NCBI GenBank assembly: GCA_947461705.1
Contig: CANHMF010000006.1
Coordinates: 1 to 41,856, forward strand
Source: Synechococcaceae cyanobacterium
Lineage (GTDB): Bacteria > Cyanobacteriota > Cyanobacteriia > PCC-6307 > Cyanobiaceae
Length of the DNA: 41,856 nucleotides
Reading direction: 5' to 3'
In this document: positions 7,986 to 17,281 of the stretch, piece after piece
How positions within the stretch are numbered: the first letter of the stretch is position 1
Layout of the letters: each line of letters begins with the position of its first letter
Translations under genes and position numbers: made by a program
Notes under the pieces: generated by a model
Databases searched by the model: none
The model's input: only the letters and a program-made list of their open reading frames with translations
Told to the model about the DNA's origin: nothing

Positions 7986-9736
7986 GGACGCTGCCCCAAC
8001 CGGCGCAATTGCTCGATCGGCAAGCGCACCAGACGATGGGCATCCCGCCTGGCCAACAGCAGGCCGTCGCCGGGGCCGAGGCCGAACTCGAGCAGCTCGC
8101 TGTCGCTGCCGAACAGCAGCACCGTGGACCCAGCGGGCCGTGCAGCAAGCCGTTTCCTCACCTTCCTGGGGTTGTCCACAAACAGCACCGGCCTGCCGCT
8201 GTAGTGCACCACGCTGTAGCGCCGGTAGCCCACCACCAGCAGCGGCTCATCCGGCAGAGCCTGAACCCCAGCCATGCGGGCCAGCTCCCGGATTGGCAAC
8301 AGCCGCTCCCGATCCAGCAACGGGGCCAGGGTTGGCACCACCAGGGCCAGGACGGCGGCAAACCCCAGCAGATTGGGCAGCCACAGACGCCGCAGCCCCG
8401 CTGGTTGCAGCAGGAGCACCAGCAGGCCGATCGCGCTCAGCAACAGGATCGCGGCCATCAGCCAGGGCAGGCCGGAACGGCTCACGGCATCGGCAAAGCC
8501 GGGGTAGGCGGGATCGGCATCCAACAGCCGCGGCAGCAGGGCCGAGGCGAAGGCCATCAGGCCGAGCAGGCCGGCATTCAACCAGCCCGTGACCCGGACC
8601 CCCAGGCCCAGGGGCTTTGGGTCCGTGGAGCTGGGCAGCGGCTGAAACAGCAGGGCCACCAGCAGGGAACCGGCCGGAATGGCCGGCAGGATGTAACCGG
8701 GCAATTTGGTGGCGGCAGCCGAGAAGAAAGCCACCACCACCACCAACCACACCAGGGCAAACAGGGCGAGGTCGTCCGGGGAGGGGAGCTGGCGCCAGCG
8801 ATCCAGGCTCCAGAACCGCAACCGGGCCACCGCCACCGGCAGAAACAACGACCAGGGCAACAGCAGGATCAGCACCCAGGGCAGATAGAACCACGGGGGC
8901 CCCGGATGGGAATAGAGCACTGAGGTGAAGCGCTCCAGGTTGCTGAAGCCCAGGAAACGTCCCAGGAACTCGGTGCCGTTGGCCTGGGTGGCCAGGCCAT
9001 ACCAAGGGGCCGCCACCCCGAGGAACAGGGCAGCCATCGGCAGCAGCGGGGTCCGGCGCAGCTCGCTCCACAGCTGGCCCTTCAGCAGCAGGAAAGCGCC
9101 AATCACCAGGCCGGGCAGCAGCAGCCCCACGGGGCCTTTGGCCAGCACGGCAATCCCTGCAAACAGGGCCATGCCGGCATGGCCCCAGCGCCGCAACAGC
9201 GGCTGATCAACAGCCTGATAGGCCAGAACGAAACAGAAGAGGGCCAGGGCAATGGCGCTGGCAAGGAACATGTCGGTGACCGACGAGCGGCCCCAGCCCA
9301 CCCAAGCCGGCGAGAGCGCCAGCACCGAGCCCACCAGAGTGGCGCGGCCGAGCCGCTGCTGGAGCGCCTCGGTGGGCGGCGCCAGCTGGAGCACCAGGGC
9401 AAACGCAGCCAACACCGTGGCGGTGGCCGCCAAGGCCCCCGGCAGGCGGGCGGCCCACTCCGTGATGCCGAACAGGCGGAAACTCAGCCCCACCATCCAG
9501 TACCCCCACACGGGGTAGTCGAAAAAGGTTTCCCCGTTCCAGCGGGGGGTCACCCAGTCGCCGCTCTCCAGCATCTGGCGCGGCACCTCCACGAATAGCC
9601 CCTCGGTCTTGTCCATCAGGCCGAGGCTGCCCAGATGGTTAAACAAGGCCACAGCGCAGAGGCCAAGCAGGGCGAGCACCGCCAAGAGCACAGGCCGGCG
9701 TTGATCCACGCCCAGCCACGCCTTCAAACGTTTCAT
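7982..9736 (-). CDS. ArnT/PMT_2-like lipid-linked sugar glycosyltransferase
   Basis: Polytopic membrane transferase of the ArnT/protein O-mannosyltransferase (GT-C, PMT_2) superfamily, which moves a sugar from a polyprenyl phosphate to lipid, protein or another extracytoplasmic acceptor. The 584 residues contain about a dozen hydrophobic segments. The first loop has the family pattern DKTEGLFVEVPRQML followed by GDWVTPRWNGETFFDYPVWGY-type residues, where the acidic catalytic region is expected. I chose the ATG at 9736 because it falls 11 bases after the upstream stop; a start at 9793 would overlap that gene by 46 bases. Its 3' end overlaps the PAP2 gene by four bases. The acceptor is unknown. 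Confidence 0.9.
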   Translation of the reverse strand: MKRLKAWLGVDQRRPVLLAVLALLGLCAVALFNHLGSLGLMDKTEGLFVEVPRQMLESGDWVTPRWNGETFFDYPVWGYWMVGLSFRLFGITEWAARLPGALAATATVLAAFALVLQLAPPTEALQQRLGRATLVGSVLALSPAWVGWGRSSVTDMFLASAIALALFCFVLAYQAVDQPLLRRWGHAGMALFAGIAVLAKGPVGLLLPGLVIGAFLLLKGQLWSELRRTPLLPMAALFLGVAAPWYGLATQANGTEFLGRFLGFSNLERFTSVLYSHPGPPWFYLPWVLILLLPWSLFLPVAVARLRFWSLDRWRQLPSPDDLALFALVWLVVVVAFFSAAATKLPGYILPAIPAGSLLVALLFQPLPSSTDPKPLGLGVRVTGWLNAGLLGLMAFASALLPRLLDADPAYPGFADAVSRSGLPWLMAAILLLSAIGLLVLLLQPAGLRRLWLPNLLGFAAVLALVVPTLAPLLDRERLLPIRELARMAGVQALPDEPLLVVGYRRYSVVHYSGRPVLFVDNPRKVRKRLAARPAGSTVLLFGSDSELLEFGLGPGDGLLLARRDAHRLVRLPIEQLRRLGQRP

Positions 9737-9747
9737 GGTGGCTGAGG

Positions 9748-10875
9748 TTAGGGGGTGTTCCAGACAAATCGGCTGCTGGCGGCGTAGTTCCACACGAACA
9801 CCACCAGGATCCCGGCCAGTTGTGCCCAGAAGGTGTCCCGGTCCACAAAGCTGTAGTAGGCCGAGGCCAGGCCCACGTTGGCCAGCACCGGCAACGAAGC
9901 CACCAGCAGAAACTTCAACAGCCCCCGCAGTAAGGCCGCACCGGCGAGGCGCTGGAAGCGGAAGGTGAGGGCGTTGTTGATCAGATAGTTGGAGCTGGCA
10001 GCCACCACCACCGCCACCGGCAGGGCCCGCTCAAAGCCAAGGCGCGCGCCCGCCATCAGCACCTGGGTCACCAGCAGTTGCACCACAACGCCGCTCGCTC
10101 CCACCAGGCCGAAGCTGATCGCCCGCCGCGGCAGCAATCGAAAGCTGAGGCTGTGCAGGATCGAGATCAGGAAATCCCAGAAGATCGCCAGATCGAGCTT
10201 GGAGGCCCCATAGCTGCGGGGCTGGAAACTGAGGGGCACCTCCTGGGCCCGCAGGCGGCCCTTGCTCACGGCCAGGAGCTCGTAGAGAAACTTGAAGCCG
10301 TTCACATCCACGCCCCGCACCAGCGGCAGGCAACGATCCAGCCGCAGCGCAAAGAAGCCGCTCATGGTGTCGGTGAGGGCGGCATAGGCACGGTGCAGGC
10401 TGAAGCGGGCCGCTGCGTTGGCCCAGGTGGATCCGGCCTCCCGGCGACCACTCAGCCCATGGATCTCCGCCTCGTGGTGGAACCGGCTGCCGATCACCAG
10501 GTCGGCGTCGGCGGTGATCAACGCCTCCAGGGCCTGGATCACGGCCGCCGGGGGATGCTGACCGTCACTGTCCATGACCACCGCCAGATCGCCGGTGGCG
10601 TCCAGCAGGCCCTCCTTGATGGCACTGGCCAAACCAGCACGACCAACCCGACGGATCAACCGGATGGCCGGCTGGCGGTGGGCCAGCTGACGCACCAGGT
10701 CTGCGGTGCCGTCGGGTGAATCATCGTCCACCACGAGGATTTCCAGCTCAAAGTGCTGCTGCAGCACCGTCAACTGGCTGAGCAGGGGCTCGATGTTGCC
10801 CCGCTCGTTGTACGTGGGCAACACGATCGACACCCTGGGGAGCAAGGAGTCCGCAGGCGGTGGCAAGGAGGTCAA
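9748..10875 (-). CDS. Polyprenyl-phosphate glycosyltransferase (GT2) fused to GtrA-like membrane domain
   Basis: Residues 13-240 are a DPM1-like GT2 domain: SIVLPTYNERGNI, VVDDDSPDGT and MDSDGQHPP (the metal/nucleotide-binding acidic motif). This family loads a sugar from a nucleotide donor onto a polyprenyl phosphate. Residues about 250-375 are a GtrA-like domain with four hydrophobic segments (SFGLVGASGVVVQLL, then SNYLINNALTFRF), a family thought to flip or hold lipid-linked sugars. No ATG fits the N-terminus: TTG at 10875 or 10866 are the candidates, so the start is uncertain. It is the first gene of the minus-strand cassette followed by the ArnT-like transferase and PAP2 phosphatase. The sugar cannot be read from sequence. 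Confidence 0.9.
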   Translation of the reverse strand: MTSLPPPADSLLPRVSIVLPTYNERGNIEPLLSQLTVLQQHFELEILVVDDDSPDGTADLVRQLAHRQPAIRLIRRVGRAGLASAIKEGLLDATGDLAVVMDSDGQHPPAAVIQALEALITADADLVIGSRFHHEAEIHGLSGRREAGSTWANAAARFSLHRAYAALTDTMSGFFALRLDRCLPLVRGVDVNGFKFLYELLAVSKGRLRAQEVPLSFQPRSYGASKLDLAIFWDFLISILHSLSFRLLPRRAISFGLVGASGVVVQLLVTQVLMAGARLGFERALPVAVVVAASSNYLINNALTFRFQRLAGAALLRGLLKFLLVASLPVLANVGLASAYYSFVDRDTFWAQLAGILVVFVWNYAASSRFVWNTP

Positions 10876-10958
10876 CGGCCGGTTCAGCCCAGAGGCATCG
10901 GCACGATCATTTCATGCATCCCCCTTCCGGCCGGTGGGCTCCCCCCGTGATCGGCCTT

Positions 10959-12332
10959 TTACTTGATGTACTCCTTGAGCACTCCGTTGCGGTTGGGGTG
11001 ACGCAACTTACGCAGGGCCTTGGCCTCGATCTGACGAATGCGCTCCCGGGTGACATCGAAGATCTGACCGATTTCCTCGAGGGTCTTCATGCGGCCATCA
11101 TCCAGGCCGTAGCGCAGGCGCAGCACATCGCGCTCACGGGGGCTGAGGGTGGCCAGCACGCCTTCCAGATCCTCGCGCAAGAGGTTCTTGGCCACATCCT
11201 GCTCGGGGTTCTCAATGTCGGCTTCGATGAAGTCGCCGAGGCGAGAATCCTCTTCCTTGCCGATGGGCGTTTCGAGGGAGATCGGCAGCTGGGCCGATTT
11301 AGCGATGAAGCGCAGCTTCTCGATGGTCATTTCCATCGACTCAGCAATCTCCTCTTCGGTGGGCTTGCGGCCGAACTCCTGGCTGAGCACCTTGGTGGTC
11401 TTCTTGATGCGGGAGATGGTCTCGTAGAGGTGCACCGGTAGGCGAATGGTGCGCGACTGGTCCGCGATGGCGCGGGTGATCGCCTGACGGATCCACCAGG
11501 TGGCGTAGGTGGAGAACTTGTACCCCTTCTCGTGGTCGAATTTCTCAGCGGCGCGAATCAGGCCCAGGCTGCCCTCCTGGATCAGGTCCTGGAATGACAG
11601 ACCCCGGTTCATGTATTTCTTGGCGATCGACACCACCAGACGCAGGTTCGACTGCACCATCTTTTCCTTGGCCCGGCGGCCGAGCATCAGGCGGCGCCGG
11701 AACTTGATCACCGGCATGTCCACCAGCACCGCCCATTCCTTGGTGTCGGGGTAGTGGCCGTGGTCGGTCTCGAACTGGGCAGCCAGCTCCTCGAGCTGCA
11801 AGAGATCAGCGATTTTGCGCGCCAGCTCGATCTCTTCATCCGGTCGCAGCAGGCGGATGCGGCCGATCTCCTGGAGATACACCCGGATCGAGTCTTCGGT
11901 GTACACCCCCTTCGGGCCCACCTTGATGCTGGCCAAGGCCTTCGCGGCCTTGTCGTCCTTCTTGTCGGAGGCCTTGGCGTCCGCACCCGTGTCGTCACCC
12001 GCTGTGGCCAGCAGCTGATCAGCGGCAGCATCGAGATCCGCCGGTGCCGCGGCCTTGGCCTTGGGGCTGGCCTTCTTGGCGGTGGTCTTTGCGGCGGCCT
12101 TGGTGCCGCTGGTCTTGGTGGCAGCGGTCTTGGTGGAGGCCGCCTTGGTGGTCTTGGCCTTGGTGGGGGTCACCTTGTTGGCGGCCTCGCCGGCTGCTGC
12201 ACCCTCCGCATCCTTGGCCTTGGCTCGCGTGGCCTTCGGCTTAGCCACCTTGATGGTCTCCCCGGCGGCGTTGGCCACCATCAGGATTTCAGGGGCAGCT
12301 TTCTTGGCTTTGGAAGCAGCAGCAGTGCTCAT
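10959..12332 (-). CDS. sigA: Principal RNA polymerase sigma factor (group 1 sigma-70)
   Basis: Directs RNA polymerase to housekeeping promoters. Domains in order: a Lys/Ala/Thr-rich N-terminal tail (about residues 30-94), an acidic patch (about 98-120), region 1.2 (from [12 protein letters not shown], near residue 149), region 2 with [15 protein letters not shown] and [15 protein letters not shown], region 3, and region 4 ending in [19 protein letters not shown]. The ATG at 12332 ([11 protein letters not shown]) is chosen over the upstream start at 12446, which would add an unrelated Pro-rich leader. At 457 residues it is longer than is needed for regions 1.2-4 because of the tail. It lies 83 bases from the GT2 gene on the same strand and is divergent from priA across a long spacer. 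Confidence 0.97.
   Translation of the reverse strand: MSTAAASKAKKAAPEILMVANAAGETIKVAKPKATRAKAKDAEGAAAGEAANKVTPTKAKTTKAASTKTAATKTSGTKAAAKTTAKKASPKAKAAAPADLDAAADQLLATAGDDTGADAKASDKKDDKAAKALASIKVGPKGVYTEDSIRVYLQEIGRIRLLRPDEEIELARKIADLLQLEELAAQFETDHGHYPDTKEWAVLVDMPVIKFRRRLMLGRRAKEKMVQSNLRLVVSIAKKYMNRGLSFQDLIQEGSLGLIRAAEKFDHEKGYKFSTYATWWIRQAITRAIADQSRTIRLPVHLYETISRIKKTTKVLSQEFGRKPTEEEIAESMEMTIEKLRFIAKSAQLPISLETPIGKEEDSRLGDFIEADIENPEQDVAKNLLREDLEGVLATLSPRERDVLRLRYGLDDGRMKTLEEIGQIFDVTRERIRQIEAKALRKLRHPNRNGVLKEYIK
12054..12239 (-). repeat. sigA: Low-complexity Lys/Ala-coding tract within sigA
   Basis: About 185 bases of imperfectly repeated codons for Lys, Ala and Thr ([19 protein letters not shown]-like blocks) encode the sigma factor's basic N-terminal tail. 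On the plus strand it reads as repeated CTTGGTGGC/GGCCTTGG units. Such a tract can expand or contract by slippage or recombination. It is in frame and bounded by normal coding sequence. Confidence 0.75.
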
Positions 12333-12885
12333 AGGAAGCTCGGGGATGGCGGCGTTAGGGCTAAGGGGGCGTATGCCGGAAATCTCAGGGGGCGCGGCGA
12401 AAAACTGGTGCGGAGGCAGCAGCGGGGAACCGTGGCGCTGGAACAACAGTGACGGCGGAACAGCAGACGCGGTGGCGGTGGTCAGGGTTCAGCGAAGGCA
12501 ACGTGCGATGGGCTCAGAGCCGGACCGGACTGGGGCCGGCACCGATGGACCACTCCAGGCGAGGCGAAGCCACGGACTGGGAAAACGCAAGTTGAGGGGA
12601 AGCCGCAGGAGACAAGCCCAACCTGGATCAAGCGTGGTGAAAACGCGGGCCCGTAAGGGCGACATCTCAGGTGTAGCGAAGATCCTCAGCGGCGAAACCG
12701 AAGGCTGAACCGAAACGAGTAGACCGAGAGCGGGCAAGGGCCCAGGCATCGCTGTCAGGGGTGGTCGCAGATCGGGTGCGCAGAACAAGCCTGGCCAACC
12801 TCTGATCTTCCCGCTGGACGGAACTTTGCCTGGTTCCGACTACAGCCCTATGGACTGCTCAACAAGCTCATCTTAAGAAACCCCT
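12333..12885. other. Long divergent intergenic region between sigA and priA
   Basis: At 553 bases this is the only gene-free stretch over 300 bases in the window. Short ORFs cross it but none resembles a protein, and codon use is unlike the genes. It must hold the sigA promoter(s), so sigA probably has a long 5' leader. Towards priA, TTGCCT (12826-12831) and TATGGA (12849-12854) are spaced by 17 bases, a weak promoter candidate. I see no clear terminator, tRNA or known riboswitch. The stretch 12590-12760 is purine-rich on the plus strand and might encode an untranslated RNA, but this is speculation. Confidence 0.5.
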
Positions 12886-15201
12886 GTGAGCTTTGCAAGG
12901 TTGCAGCCAGCGGAACCGTCCAACCCGCCAACACTCGAGGAAGGTGCAGCCTGGCTGCAGGTGTGGCTGGAGGCCGGCCGGGAGGGCCAGGTGTTCACCT
13001 ATGCCAACCCGCAGCGGCTGGCCGTGGGCAGCGGCGATCTGGTACGCCTGCGACTGCGGGGACGGCGCCATATCGGCCTGGTGGTGGACACTCTGGCCTT
13101 GCTGCCGGCCGCCCTGGAGGGCAAGGACCTAGTGGCGATCGAGGGGCTGCACCAGAGCGCTGCGGTGGATCCAACCTGGCAAGGGCTGATCGCTGCCGTG
13201 GCTGAGCAGTGCCACACCAGCCGCTTCCGCACCCTCAAGGCCGCTCTGCCGCCGGGTTGGCTGGGCCAGCGCGCTGCACGGGCCTCCCAGGCGCCCCGGC
13301 GGCGGATCCGCGTGGAGGCCATCACCGACACGGGCCACACCCCGCTCGAGCCAGCAGGCCTTACCGAACGCCAGGCCCGGGCCCTGGCGATCCTGCTGGA
13401 GCAGGGAGGAACCGCCTGGTTGAGCGAGCTGACGCAGCACCCCGGCATCAGCCGGGCCGTGGTGGAGGGCCTGGAGCGACGCGGCCGGGTGCGACGGCGC
13501 CCACTCACCGATGCGGAGGCGCAGAGCAACCCCGGAGGCAGCGGTCCGGCAGTCCCCTCCCCGAACAACGCCCGCAGCCTCACCACCGATCAGGCCCGGG
13601 CCCTCGCTGCCATCGCGCAGGCTCCAGCCGGTCAGACCCTGCTGCTCTGGGGCGTGACCGGCGCCGGCAAGACCGAGGTGTACCTGCAGGCCGCCGCCCA
13701 AGAGCTCCAGGCCGGTCGCAGCGTGCTGCTGCTCACCCCGGAAATCGGCCTGATCCCCCAGCTGCTCGACCGCAGCCGCAGCCGCTTTGGCGAACAGGTG
13801 CTCGAGTACCACTCCGGCTGCAGCGAGGCGCAGCGCATCGCCACCTGGCGCCGCTGCCTCAGCTCCGGACCAGGCCACCCGCTTGTAGTGGTGGGCACCC
13901 GTTCGGCGGTGTTCCTGCCCATGGCCGAACTGGGCCTGATCGTGCTGGATGAGGAGCACGACAGCTCCTACAAGCAGGACAGCCCCATGCCCTGCTACCA
14001 CGCCCGGGAGGTGGCCAGGTTGAGGGCTCAACACTGCGGGGCCAAGCTGCTCCTGGGCAGCGCCACACCCTCGCTGGAAACGTGGCTGGCCTGCAAGGGT
14101 CCCGAGCCCGACTGTTGCCTGCTGCGACTGCCCCAGCGCATCGGCAGCCGGCCCCTGCCTCCGGTGCGCCTAGTGGACATGCGCCAGGAACTGGCGGAAG
14201 GCCACCGCCGCCTGATCAGCAGGCCCCTGATGGAGCGGCTCGACACCCTCAAGGACCGGGGAGAGCAGGCGGTAGTGCTGGTGCCACGGCGGGGTTACAG
14301 CAGCTTTTTGAGCTGCCGCAGCTGCGGCGAAGTGGTGCAGTGCCCCCACTGCGATGTGGCCCTCACGGTGCATCGCCAGAAAGGCGGCCGGGAGTGGCTG
14401 CGCTGCCACTGGTGCGACCATCGCGAGGAGATCGGTGAGCGGTGCGGCCACTGCGGCTCCACCGCTTTCAAGCCCTTCGGCGCCGGCACCCAGCGGGTGA
14501 TGGAGCAGCTCGAAAGCGAGCTGGAGGGCCTGCGCCTGCTCCGCTTCGACCGCGACACCACCCGTGGCCGCGATGGCCACAGGCGACTGCTGGAGCAATT
14601 TGCCTCAGGCGAAGCCGATGTCCTGGTGGGAACCCAGATGCTGGCCAAGGGGATGGATCTCCCCGACGTGACCCTGGCGGCGGTGCTGGCGGCGGATGGC
14701 CTGCTGCACCGCCCCGACCTGCGGGCCGGAGAGCAGAGCCTGCAACTGCTGCTGCAGCTGGCCGGACGGGCCGGGCGGGGGGATCGCCCAGGGGAGGTGC
14801 TGGTGCAGACCTACTGCCCGGATCACCCCGTGATCCGCCACCTGGTGGATGGCCGCTACGAAGCCTTCCTGGAGGAGGAACTGCAGCTGCGGCGCTCCGC
14901 GGCCCTGGTGCCCTTCAGCCGTGCCTGCCTGCTGCGGCTGGCAGGACCCTCCCCCAGCGGAACTGCCACGGCGGCAGCCGCCCTGGCGGAACGCCTGCGA
15001 CCGGCACTGCAGGCCGCCAACTGGTTGCTGATCGGTCCGGCGCCGGCACCGGTGGCTCGGGTAGCAGGGCGCAGCCGCTGGCAGCTGCTGCTGCACGGCC
15101 CCACCAGCGGCAGCCTGCCCCTCCCCCAGGAGGCGGAGTTGAGGGCCGGCCTGCCCAGGGACGTGAGCCTGGCGATCGACCCCGATCCGCTGGAGCTCTA
15201 G
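12886..15201 (+). CDS. priA: Primosomal replication protein N' (PriA helicase)
   Basis: 3'-5' DNA helicase that reloads the replisome at stalled forks. The 771-residue protein has the N-terminal 3'-DNA-binding region, a Walker A motif (WGVTGAGKTEVYLQA), DEEH box (LDEEHDSSYKQ), a zinc-binding block with paired cysteines (CRSCGEVVQCPHC and CHWCDHREEIGERCGHCG) and helicase motifs V/VI (GTQMLAKGMDLPDV and QLAGRAGRGDRPGEV). The GTG at 12886 begins MSFARLQPAE; no ATG fits better. Its stop codon shares a palindromic CTAG with the stop codon of the convergent DUF3153 gene. Confidence 0.96.
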   Translation: MSFARLQPAEPSNPPTLEEGAAWLQVWLEAGREGQVFTYANPQRLAVGSGDLVRLRLRGRRHIGLVVDTLALLPAALEGKDLVAIEGLHQSAAVDPTWQGLIAAVAEQCHTSRFRTLKAALPPGWLGQRAARASQAPRRRIRVEAITDTGHTPLEPAGLTERQARALAILLEQGGTAWLSELTQHPGISRAVVEGLERRGRVRRRPLTDAEAQSNPGGSGPAVPSPNNARSLTTDQARALAAIAQAPAGQTLLLWGVTGAGKTEVYLQAAAQELQAGRSVLLLTPEIGLIPQLLDRSRSRFGEQVLEYHSGCSEAQRIATWRRCLSSGPGHPLVVVGTRSAVFLPMAELGLIVLDEEHDSSYKQDSPMPCYHAREVARLRAQHCGAKLLLGSATPSLETWLACKGPEPDCCLLRLPQRIGSRPLPPVRLVDMRQELAEGHRRLISRPLMERLDTLKDRGEQAVVLVPRRGYSSFLSCRSCGEVVQCPHCDVALTVHRQKGGREWLRCHWCDHREEIGERCGHCGSTAFKPFGAGTQRVMEQLESELEGLRLLRFDRDTTRGRDGHRRLLEQFASGEADVLVGTQMLAKGMDLPDVTLAAVLAADGLLHRPDLRAGEQSLQLLLQLAGRAGRGDRPGEVLVQTYCPDHPVIRHLVDGRYEAFLEEELQLRRSAALVPFSRACLLRLAGPSPSGTATAAAALAERLRPALQAANWLLIGPAPAPVARVAGRSRWQLLLHGPTSGSLPLPQEAELRAGLPRDVSLAIDPDPLEL

Positions 15202-16310
15202 GCCGGCAGCTGGGGCAAGCCAAAGCCGAGTCTGATGCGCAGTTGCTGAAGCATCAGGACCAGAGCCAACAACAGGGCGATGCCCACAGCCCCCACCCCC
15301 AGACGACTCCAGCGCCAGCTGCTGGCCTCCAGCCGATTCAGGGCGCCGGGCTGCAACACCCAGCGCAGCCGCCGCCGCCCGGCGGGCCCCACGGGGTTCA
15401 CAGCCAGGGGCTCGGCCTGCTGCACCGCGGCGGGCCCCATCGGCTCCAGGTGGATGGCCAGCTCCAGGCCCGGAAGAGACTGCACAGCCCGCAGATCAAT
15501 GGCCAGCTGCAGGGTCTGGCGCACCCCCAGCAGCCAGTTACGCTCCTGCAACTCCAGCACCGGATCGGGCAACTCCAGGCCGGCGAGCTCAGCGGCGGTG
15601 TGCACGCTGCGCTGCAGCAAAGCAAGGGCCTGAGGAGCCGGGAGCACCGGCGCCTGCAGGGTCTGCAAGCCCTCGCTCTGGTGCAAGCGGAAGGGGCTGT
15701 CCCGGAGGCTGCGGGCCAATTGCTGCTGCCAGGGCAGCGGGCGGGAGGTGGCCGAGAGGCTCATCTGGGACAGCTCAACGCGCCCTGGAGAAGGAAAGCG
15801 CAGGCTGGTTTCGAGCTGCACACAGCCCCCGAGCAGGGCGGTGAGGGCCAGCAGAACAACGGCCACCAGGGCAAAGCCCCAGGGGGCCTGGGTGGGCCCG
15901 GTGGGGGGTGGCGGGGGCGGCGCAGGCTTGTCCCGTCGTCTGCGGCGGGCCATGGCCTTGAAGTCGCCCTCGAGGGATTGCATCTCCCCCAGGCTGGGCA
16001 GGGTCATGGACCATTCCCGGGGGCGCTCCAGGGCCGGTGCTTCCAGCACGTCCTGCAACTCCTTGGCCTGGGCCCGCAGGGTGGCATCACGGCAGGCCCG
16101 CAAACTGCGGCACGTGGCGGCAGCAGCGGCAGTGTCGCCCTGGCCCATCTGGGCCGTGGCCATCAGGAGGCGCAGTGTGCCCCCGAGGGGCGTGGAGGCT
16201 CCGTGGGCCAGGGCCAGGGGCTCCAGCAGCTGCAGACAGCGGCCGTACTCGCCGGATTCGAGGGCCCTGCGGGGAGCCTCTAACAGACCATCGACCGACG
16301 CATCGCTCAC
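15198..16310 (-). CDS. DUF3153 membrane protein with N-terminal repeat region
   Basis: A 370-residue protein I recognise as a conserved picocyanobacterial DUF3153 protein. Order: an Ala/Leu-rich helical N-terminal region of about 120 residues that looks TPR-like, a basic stretch RRRRR, a poly-proline linker (PPPPPPP), a membrane segment ending in LLGGCVQLE (lipobox-like but internal), an extracytoplasmic DUF3153 domain, and a C-terminal membrane segment (VGIALLLALVLMLQQL). The GTG at 16310 follows the argB stop by four bases and is preferred over a start at 16409, which would overlap argB by 95 bases. Probably co-transcribed with argB. Function unknown. Confidence 0.82.
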   Translation of the reverse strand: MSDASVDGLLEAPRRALESGEYGRCLQLLEPLALAHGASTPLGGTLRLLMATAQMGQGDTAAAAATCRSLRACRDATLRAQAKELQDVLEAPALERPREWSMTLPSLGEMQSLEGDFKAMARRRRRDKPAPPPPPPTGPTQAPWGFALVAVVLLALTALLGGCVQLETSLRFPSPGRVELSQMSLSATSRPLPWQQQLARSLRDSPFRLHQSEGLQTLQAPVLPAPQALALLQRSVHTAAELAGLELPDPVLELQERNWLLGVRQTLQLAIDLRAVQSLPGLELAIHLEPMGPAAVQQAEPLAVNPVGPAGRRRLRWVLQPGALNRLEASSWRWSRLGVGAVGIALLLALVLMLQQLRIRLGFGLPQLPA

Positions 16311-16314
16311 GGGC

Positions 16315-17229
16315 TCAGACGCCGGCAAACCGCGAGCTACCCACCACCATGGTGCCGATGCCTGCATCGGTGAACACCTCCAGCAACAAGGCGTGGGGAG
16401 TGCGGCCATCCACGATGTGGGCGGCGGCCACCCCCTGGGCCAGCGCGCGGATGCAGCACTCGGTCTTGGGAGTCATGCCGCCGGCCACCACACCGGAGGC
16501 GATCAGCTCCCGGGCCGCCGAGAGGCTCACCTGGCGAATCAGCGAACCGGGATCTTCGCGGTCGCGCAGGATGCCGGGGGTATCGGTGAGCAGGATCAGT
16601 TTTTCAGCCTGCAAGGCAGCGGCCAGTTCCCCTGCCACGGTGTCAGCATTGATGTTGTGGGCCTGGCCATCGGCATTGGCGGCCACGCTGGAGATCACCG
16701 GGATGTAGCCGGCATCCAGCAGGGGAAACAGCACCGCCGGATCCACGGCGGCCACATCACCCACCAGCCCGTTGGAGCCATCCCCGTAGGTGCGGGCCTG
16801 AACCAGCGCACCATCGCTGCCACACAGGCCCACGGCCCGCGCCCCCAGACGATTCAGGCCATTCACGATCTGTTTGTTGACGCGACCGACCAGCACCATC
16901 TCCACCACATCCATGGTGTCGGGCGTGGTGACCCGCAGGCCGTTGCGGAACTCGGGTTCGATGTTGAGGCGGCCGAGCCAGTCGTTGATCTCGGGGCCAC
17001 CGCCGTGCACCACCACCGGCTGCACCCCCACAGAGGCCAGCAGCACCAGATCGCGATACACGGCATCGCGCAGGTCTTCGCGCACCATCGCCGCCCCGCC
17101 GTACTTCACCACCACCCGGCGACCAGCAAAGCGCTGGATGTAGGGCAGCGCCTCGCTCAGCACCGAGACCCGCAGGGTGTCGGAAGCACTGGTGGTGGAA
17201 GAGCTGGAGATGGCTGGATCGTGACTCAA
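16315..17229 (-). CDS. argB: Acetylglutamate kinase
   Basis: Phosphorylates N-acetyl-L-glutamate, the controlled step of arginine synthesis and in cyanobacteria a target of the PII protein. Motifs: [10 protein letters not shown] (phosphate-binding Lys), [26 protein letters not shown] and the C-terminal [10 protein letters not shown] segment. With the TTG at 17229 the protein has 304 residues, the usual length. No ATG or GTG fits: reading further upstream runs through the end of the DUF2854 gene with an untypical Cys/Arg-rich sequence, so the longer form to 17445 is rejected. The start codon remains the uncertain point. Confidence 0.93.
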   Translation of the reverse strand: MSHDPAISSSSTTSASDTLRVSVLSEALPYIQRFAGRRVVVKYGGAAMVREDLRDAVYRDLVLLASVGVQPVVVHGGGPEINDWLGRLNIEPEFRNGLRVTTPDTMDVVEMVLVGRVNKQIVNGLNRLGARAVGLCGSDGALVQARTYGDGSNGLVGDVAAVDPAVLFPLLDAGYIPVISSVAANADGQAHNINADTVAGELAAALQAEKLILLTDTPGILRDREDPGSLIRQVSLSAARELIASGVVAGGMTPKTECCIRALAQGVAAAHIVDGRTPHALLLEVFTDAGIGTMVVGSSRFAGV

Positions 17230-17281
17230 GACTGACAGGGCGCGAAGACCAGGGCTGGGATCAGGGAGGACTGGGGCCGGA

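Noticed and set aside
7579-8923. Plus-strand ORFs across the PAP2 and ArnT-like genes
   Set aside because: Both underlying minus-strand genes show clear family motifs; the opposite frames are Arg/Gln-rich shadows.
12054-12239. Repeats in sigA as a possible CRISPR array
   Set aside because: The repeats are imperfect, have no spacers of constant length, and stay in frame with sigA.
12489-12788. A 99-codon minus-strand ORF in the sigA-priA spacer
   Set aside because: It lacks a recognisable protein pattern or ribosome-binding site, and its Pro/Leu/Arg composition is that of random GC-rich DNA.
14442-16283. A 613-codon plus-strand ORF covering the end of priA and the DUF3153 gene
   Set aside because: It is the +1/antisense shadow of two convincing genes; its product is Gln/Gly/Pro-rich with no domain, as expected of GC-rich shadow frames.
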